Shown: positions 57,965 to 64,000 of the stretch, one piece after another
How the letters are laid out: every line of letters begins with the position of its first letter
Numbering within the stretch: the first letter of the stretch is position 1
Assembly (NCBI RefSeq): GCF_026745355.1
Contig: NC_079209.1
Coordinates: forward strand, 18,150,109-18,214,108
Source: Beta vulgaris subsp. vulgaris
Taxonomy: Eukaryota > Streptophyta > Magnoliopsida > Caryophyllales > Amaranthaceae
DNA length: 64,000 bases
Direction of reading: 5' to 3'
The notes under the pieces: model-generated
Seen by the model: the letters and a program-made list of their open reading frames with translations, nothing else
What the model was told of the DNA's origin: nothing
Database searches by the model: none
Translations under genes and position numbers: made by a program

Positions 57965-58075
57965 AAAGATGATGCACAGGGAGCTTATCCCTGATACAGA
58001 GAAACAGTGCCATATAGCCGAATTTAAGCTACCATGTACATGGAGGCTATGGGTTGTTGACTTACAACTTCTCTA

Positions 58076-59153
58076 TTAAAGTTCCTCAATAACTACCTTA
58101 GGCAGTTTCCTCTTGCTAGAGGAACTGGGAACTGTTCTCCCTTGAATGAGTACTCCTTCTTGGACAGAAAGATCCAATCCATTAAGAGTTTTCTCATTCA
58201 AGATATTCCCCTGCTTAACTCCTAAAGTAGGCCATCCAGTTAGTCTCACTTCAAAGTGATGAAGGAGAGATGTAATTAAGGCTCCATAACCAATAACACA
58301 GTTGTTTTCTATACAGTGGGTAAGGTGTTGTATAAACAAAGATGAAAAGTTGATTTGTATGTGGTGATCTAAACAGAACATGTAACACAGGTCTAAGAGA
58401 CCCACTTCATTCCTCTTTTCAGTGCGAGGAATGAGTGCTCTCCACACTAAGTTAAACAAGATTTTGTGAAGTGGAGAGAGTAGGTTATGATTTATATTGT
58501 TCTGAACCAGCAGTTCCTCCAAATAATTCAACAATTTTATCCTGAGGAAAATTAGGAAAAGAAACAGTTCCTTTCCGTTTAAAATACAAATATGTTCCTT
58601 TGCAAGGAACTTCCCAAACCTTTCTCAATGTGACTTGATTAAACTTAATTTTCTTTCCCCTAACTTCAGTTGTGCAAAGACCATCAGTATTGGTAAAATT
58701 CGCACATAATTCATCCATTGCTAAAGGAACAAGTGTATTGTTAAATGCAAATTCAAATAAGAATTCCATACCCTGTTCCTTTAGAATGTTTGTTAATTCA
58801 TGAAATTTTACTTTATTTGCCCATTCTAGATCTACACAAAAACCTAGCACATACCGTGATTCGTTTCTTTCAACCCGTTTCTTGGAAGAAAAAGGACCAG
58901 TTCCTTTGGAAGGAACAGGAGTGACATCTTTTTCCCCCTGAGTTTGTTCTGGGGTTTCTTCTTCATCATCTTCCCCTATTAATTTCCTTCTGCACATACT
59001 CCTTCTTGGAGATTCTAATTGTTGCTCATTTATGGGTGTTTCTTGATTTGGGTCGATTTCTAGGGTTTTGGTAGGAGAAGGAGAGTTTTCCATTTTAGAG
59101 GAGTTGGGAGTTTTTGAGGTTCGAAAAGGAGAATTTCGTGAGGTTCTTGCCAT
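58076..59153 (-). pseudogene. Env-position ORF of the SIRE-like copia (plant 'putative transposon protein' type)
   Basis: Follows pol downstream on the same strand, where SIRE/Maximus copia elements carry an extra, so-called envelope-like gene. From ATG at 59153: a Ser/Pro/Glu-rich N-terminus of about 90 residues, then a folded region with YVLGFCVDLEWANKVKF, LCANFTNTDGLCTTEVRGKK and LRKVWEVPCKG. The frame changes once near 58490-58530 and continues with LLSPLHKILFNLVWRALIPR and GYGALITSLLHHFEVRL. This pattern resembles the domain annotated as 'putative plant transposon protein'. No signal peptide or transmembrane segment is seen within it, so an envelope role is not supported by the sequence. 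Single frameshift; otherwise about 360 residues are preserved. Confidence 0.6.
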
Positions 59154-59870
59154 GATGTGAAGTAGAATTGGGGTTTTATGGGTTGTGAAGAGGTGTGAGG
59201 AGTTTTGTTAATGGCGAAGATGAAAGGTTTTGAGGAACACGGTTTCTAGAGAGATGAATTAAAGAGGGAAGGGAATGCATGTAACAGTGTTTTCGTACAC
59301 GCGGGAAAAAAATAGAACCAATAAAAAGAAAAAGAAAAAAAACGAAAAGAAGATAAATGAGAATCAAGATTTAATTAAATCTGATTCCTATATTTTTGGG
59401 ATTTTTCGGATTTTTGGAATTTTTATGAATTTTTAATTTTTGGAAAGAAAATACATGCTAAGGAACTTGTGCTATAGGAACAACTAATGCTACATATCAA
59501 TGTTCTTCATATCATACATGTTTCTTTATCTTAAGAACAGTAAGGGGAGTATTATGTGACATTTGTGAGTTGTTTAATTCCTTTGAATTCATGTTTATGT
59601 TTTGTAACATTCTAATTTGCAATGGTCTTAGGCAATTAAACACAATTATTTTTAGCACACAAAGTCACTCAATTGATTCAACATGGGGGAATGAATATAG
59701 GAACAATCTTAATTTTTATTAACCAACTCAAGCCTTAATTTTTCATATCTATCTCTTTGCAAAGGCTTAGTTAGTATCAGCAATCTGATTCTAGTTTGAC
59801 AAAACTCAAGTTTAATCAAACCTTTTTCAACATTTTCTCTTAAAAAGTGATGTCTGATATTGTATATGCT
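59154..59870 (-). other. Spacer between copia RNase H and the env-position ORF
   Basis: About 700 bases of AT-rich sequence with the end of the RNase H C-terminal tail near 59700-59870 and several GGAAC words. No independent gene seen. Confidence 0.5.
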
Positions 59871-62800
59871 TTACTCTGAATGATGCACTGGATCTTTAGA
59901 TATACTATAGCACGTATTATCACAATAAATAGGAACACATTCAAAGTTTATTCCATAGTCACTAAGTTGTTGTTTTATCCAAAGCATTTGAGAGCAACAT
60001 GCAGCAGCTGCTACATATTCTGCTTCAGCAGTGGATAAAGCAACTGTGTTTTGTTTCTTGGTACTCCAAGAAACTAAACTATGACTAAGGAATTGTGCCA
60101 TACCTGAGGTGCTTTTCCTATTTACAAGATCTCCAGCATAATCTGCATCTGCATATCCTTTTGTCGAATGTATCACTTCTTGGATAGTAGAGTCCAAGAT
60201 CATCTGTTCCTTTAAGATATCTAAGAATTCTCTTCACAGCAGTAGGTGAGACTCCTTTGGATTTGCTTGAAATCTAGCACACAAACCAACACTGAAAGCT
60301 ATGTCTGGACGACTAGCAGTTAGATACAAAAGTGAACCAATCATTCCTCTATATTTTGTTTGATCAACACTTGTTCCTATGGAGTCTTCATCTAATCTAG
60401 TTGAAGTTCCCATAGGAGTGTGATTTATCTTTGAATTTTCGAGGCCATATTTCTTTAATAGTTCCTTTATGTATTTTTGTTGGTGAACAATTATTCCCTT
60501 TTCAGTTTGTTTGATTTGTAGTCCAAGAAAGAAATTTAACTCACCCATCATACTCATTTCAAATTCATTCTCATGAGATTGAGAATTCTTTGCACAATGT
60601 TTCATTAGTAGCTCCGAATATGATGTCATCAACATATATTTGAACAAGCAAAATATCAGTTCCTTTAGATTTTAGGAACAAGGTTTTATCAACCTTTCCT
60701 CTTTTAAAATTGTTTTCTAAAAGGAACTTGATAATCTCTCATACCATGATCTAGGTGCTTGTTTTAACCCATAAAGAGCTTTATCAAGCTTGTAGACATG
60801 ATTTGGGAGTATTATTTTCAAAGCCGGGGGTTGTTCAACATATACATCTTCTTTAGATAGCCATTTAAAAATGCACACTTAACATCCATTTGATATAATT
60901 TAAACCCATGTAAGCAGCAAATGCAATTAATTCTAATGGCTTCTAATCTAGCTACAGGAGCAAAGGTTTCTTCATAATCTATATTCCTTCTTGTTGATTA
61001 TAACCTTTTACTACAAGTCTAGCTTTGTTCTTACAATGGTTCCATATTCATCTAGTTTGTTTCTAAACACCCATTTTAAGCCAATTACTTTTTGTTGTTT
61101 AGATGAGGGAACTAGATGCCATACCTTGTTTCTTTCAAACTCATTTAATTCAGCTTGCATTGCAGTAATCCAATCAGAGTCAGTTAAGGCTTCTTCATGA
61201 TTTCTTGGTTCCATCATTGATAGGAACGCATGAAATGCACAAAAGTTCCTTAACTGAGATCTAGTTTGCGTACCTTTGGATATGTCGCTGATTATGAGTT
61301 CCATGGATGTGACTTTTGTTTCTAAGGTTTTGGTTGAAACTCTCTTATAGGAACATGTTGTTCCTCATGAGTTCCTTGAGTAGATGAGGAACTCTGTCAG
61401 TTGTTCCTCTGTTAGCCTCGGTGGACTCAGTTCCTTCATTTTGAGAGAACAGACATTCTCTCCTCCTTGAGGAACAGGAACATCATATGATTATTTCAAT
61501 TCCTCGTTCCTTTCCTCTTTCACTTCTTCTTCTTCTTGTGAATCTGCTTTCCTACTGTTGGTGTACAACCCATCTCATAGTCATCAACCTGTATGCTTGG
61601 ATTGTATTTTCAGATTCATCAAAGATTACTGAATCTTTCTTCAACACACATAGTTCTCTTGTTATATACTCTATAAGCTTTACTATGTGAGAGTATCCTA
61701 AAAATTTGCTTCATCACTCCTTGCATCAAATTTTCCAAGATTATCTTTTCCATTATTATGCACATAACATTTGCACCAAATGTTCTAAAATAGGTGATAT
61801 TTGGTTTCTTTCCAAATAAAGTTCATAAGGAGTTTTTTAATGATAGGTCTCATCATGGCACGATTAATTATGTGACAAGCAGTATTAACAGCTTCAGCCC
61901 AAAAGTTCCTTGGAAGTTCACTAGCAATTAACATGGTTCTAGACATTTCCTCCAAAGTTCTATTTTTCCTTTCTACAACACCATTTTGTTGTGGTGTTCT
62001 AGGGGCAGAAAAATTATGATCTAGGCCATTATCTCTGCTTAATTCATCAAATTTATAATTCGCAAATTCTTTGCCATGATCTGATCTAATGTGCATTATT
62101 TTATGACCACTTAAGTGTTTGAACTCTTTTAGCAAAGACAAGGAACTCATCATAAGTTTCATCTTTACTAGTGAGAAAAATAACCCAAGGTACCTAGAGT
62201 AGTCATCTACAATCACAAGTACATACCTCTTTCCACTTCTGCTTTGAATTCTCATGGGTCCACATAAGTCCATATGAATTAATTCTAATGGTTTAGTGGT
62301 ACTTACAATCGTTTTAGATTTGAAAGAGGATCTTACTTTCTTACCTCGTGCACATGCATCACAAACTTGATCAATATGAAATTTTATGGATGGTAATCCT
62401 AAAACAAGATCTTTTGATCTAAGTTTCTCAAGTAATGAAAAGCTAGCATGTCCTAGACGCTTGTGCCAAAGAAGTGAATCATCTTCAATAACACTAAGAC
62501 AAGTTAAATTGATTTGAGGAACAAGGTCTAGATCCACAATGTATGTGTTCCCTTTCCTTGTTCCTTCCAAGATAACCTTCTTAGTTTTAATGTTGATGAT
62601 CAAGCATTTTTCTTTATCAAATTTTACAGTATTTCCTTGTCACAGAATTGAGAAATGCTTAATAGATTATGTTTTAGACCTTCAACTAAAAATACATTTT
62701 CAATGGAGTGTAGTGGTGACTTACCGACCTTACCCATGCAACTATGTTACCTTTCTTATTATACCAAATGTTACACTCCACCTTCATAGGTTGTGAGTGA

Positions 62801-64000
62801 GAGAAACTTGTTTTGTCTCCTGTCATGTGCTTGGAACAACCACTATCGAGATACCATGTGTTGTTCCCCCTCACTCCAACCTGCAAAAATCAACTAGTTA
62901 GTTGTAGGAACCCCATCTTTCGTGGGTTCCTGTTCTTGACTAGGACTTGTTTTGACAACCCATTTTTTTACTTATTGTCACATTTTTCCCAATCATTCAG
63001 ATTTTAGTTGACATTGATTTATGTAATGACCTACCTTGCCACAATACATACAAATTTCACTAGGTAGATCAACATATTTCTTTGTCTTGTTCCTTTTCTT
63101 GTAGTTTTCAAAACCAAGACCTTCCTTTTCTTGGTCTGTGGTTTCTCAATCCACTTAGGAACTTTGATTTGCCTCTGTTCCTTGCGACAACCAGTTCCTT
63201 TTTAAGATTACAGATCTGTTCCTTTAAAATTTTTTTTTCTTTTTAATTTTCAATCTCAGATCTGTATCCTTTCAAAGGGGTTGATCTTATATCAAAGGAA
63301 CTCAGAACAGGGACAAACTCCTTCAAGTGTGAAATCTCTAAATTAATTAGATAATTTTCATTTTTCAAACTTTCATAATTCTTTGATTTTTAAGTTTTTA
63401 TCAAATAATCAAAGAATCTTGTTTCAACATCTGTTCTCATTTTCTTAAGCCATTCTATGTGTTCCTTGCAAACCTTTAAGGCTTGTTCCGTTTGTTACGT
63501 TTTTCACGTTCATCTCTACATTCAAGAATTGCATCATAAAGAAGATCATATATTTCAGCCTAGTTTTACATCTAGTCTGACTCAAGCCATGTTGACTTAC
63601 CTCAACTTTTTCTTCATCTTCTTTTTCGTCATGTTTGCCATGAGGCAAAGGTTTGCTGTTTCTTCAGTTGTTGTTCCTCTTCTTCTTCCGTCTCTGAATC
63701 TCCCCAAGCAGCTATCATAGCTTTGCGCACATTTGCCTTAGAGAAAGGTGCTTTGATTCTTTGTTCCTTTCAGCAAAGCGTTCCTTGTTCCTTTCTTTGG
63801 TTTTGTCATTTTCCCAAAGAGGACATTCCTTGATGAAGTGATCTGTACTCCACATTTATGACAAGCAGCTTTGTTAGAAAATTTCTTAGTTTTACCTTTG
63901 AAGTTTCCATTCTTCATGTTCCTGTACATCTTTCGAAATTTTCGAACCATGAGGGCTGCTTCTTCTTCTTCGAGTCCGAATCATCTTCATCATCTGCTTT
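59700..64000 (-). pseudogene. Ty1/copia gag-pol, SIRE-like, running off the window end
   Basis: Minus-strand polyprotein. Gag C-terminal region at 63950-63000: CHKCG and a coiled-coil-like, Lys/Glu-rich stretch. Protease at about 62886: NNTWYLDSGCSKHMTG. Pre-integrase and integrase at 62603-61785: [73 protein letters not shown] and NFWAEAVNTACHIINRA. RT at 61304-60234: ALTDSDWITAMQAELNEF, IGLKWVFRNKLDEYG, and MMGELNFFLGLQIKQ. RNase H at 60203-59871: GYADADYAGDLVNRKSTSG, ALSTAEAEYVAAA and IYCDNTCYSISKDP. The motifs are well kept, but at least half a dozen frameshifts and stops separate them; the YVDD region near 60640 is out of frame. Its 5' LTR is beyond the window and no 3' LTR was found. 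GTTCC/GGAAC words are unusually frequent throughout. Confidence 0.88.

Noticed and set aside
58076..59153. Envelope glycoprotein of a retrovirus-like element
   Set aside because: No signal peptide, cleavage site or transmembrane helix is visible; only its position matches the so-called env-like gene of SIRE elements.

Overview
The window reads as heterochromatic plant DNA: AT-rich, without bacterial-style gene packing, and almost entirely built of nested transposable elements. The families are those of a eudicot genome: CACTA with tnp2, RNase-H-carrying L1 LINE, SIRE-like and other Ty1/copia, Ty3/gypsy of Tat, chromovirus and Athila type, Stowaway and hAT-like MITEs. Arrays of the pentamer TTCAG and the general flavour would fit Caryophyllales, but that is a weak guess. 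No tRNA, rRNA, CRISPR or bacterial feature was seen.

Layout. 1-5 kb: decayed CACTA transposase (tnp2) and second-gene remnant, both on the minus strand, preceded by a 243-bp tandem repeat at 5.3-6 kb. 6-9 kb: AT-rich sequence with a pentamer-rich non-autonomous element. 9.08-11.16 kb: the only candidate for a non-transposon gene, with a phase-matching intron, a telo-box upstream and one frameshift; its function is unknown. 11.5-12.21 kb: a CACTA terminus that abuts a 5'-truncated copia gag (12.2-14.4 kb). 14.4-19.7 kb: a second, decayed copia. 19.93-20.58 kb: a hAT-like MITE with an exact 8-bp target duplication. 20.75-27.23 kb: a complete LINE with two intact ORFs, a poly(A) tail and a perfect 19-bp target-site duplication, the best preserved element here. 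27.59-27.82 kb: a Stowaway MITE.

28.7-56.2 kb is a nest. The outermost layer looks like an internally deleted Athila element (fragments 28.7-29.44, 41.0-41.5, 54.75-56.21 kb). Into it went a 2.35-kb solo LTR (29444-41002, TSD ATTGT), which was itself hit by a Tat-type gypsy element (31276-40480, TSD GTACC) carrying a spliced antisense gene. A chromovirus-type gypsy element (41498-54745) sits to the right. It holds a hAT-like element in a TA microsatellite, a Stowaway inside that, and a CACTA derivative in its 3' LTR.

56.2-64 kb: a CACTA terminus (56214), two exons of a plastidic glyceraldehyde-3-phosphate dehydrogenase gene 0.7 kb further in (probably captured), then a SIRE-like copia on the minus strand running off the window end, with an env-position ORF downstream of RNase H. 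This last element is strikingly enriched in the word GTTCC/GGAAC.

These genes do not form a pathway. They are the gag, protease, integrase, reverse transcriptase, RNase H and transposase genes of separate mobile elements, and the insertion boundaries give a relative order of events. I saw no clearly new molecular system. The most rewarding leads are the intact LINE, the GAPDH exon capture, the antisense spliced gene with its intronic minisatellite, the GTTCC bias and the orphan gene.
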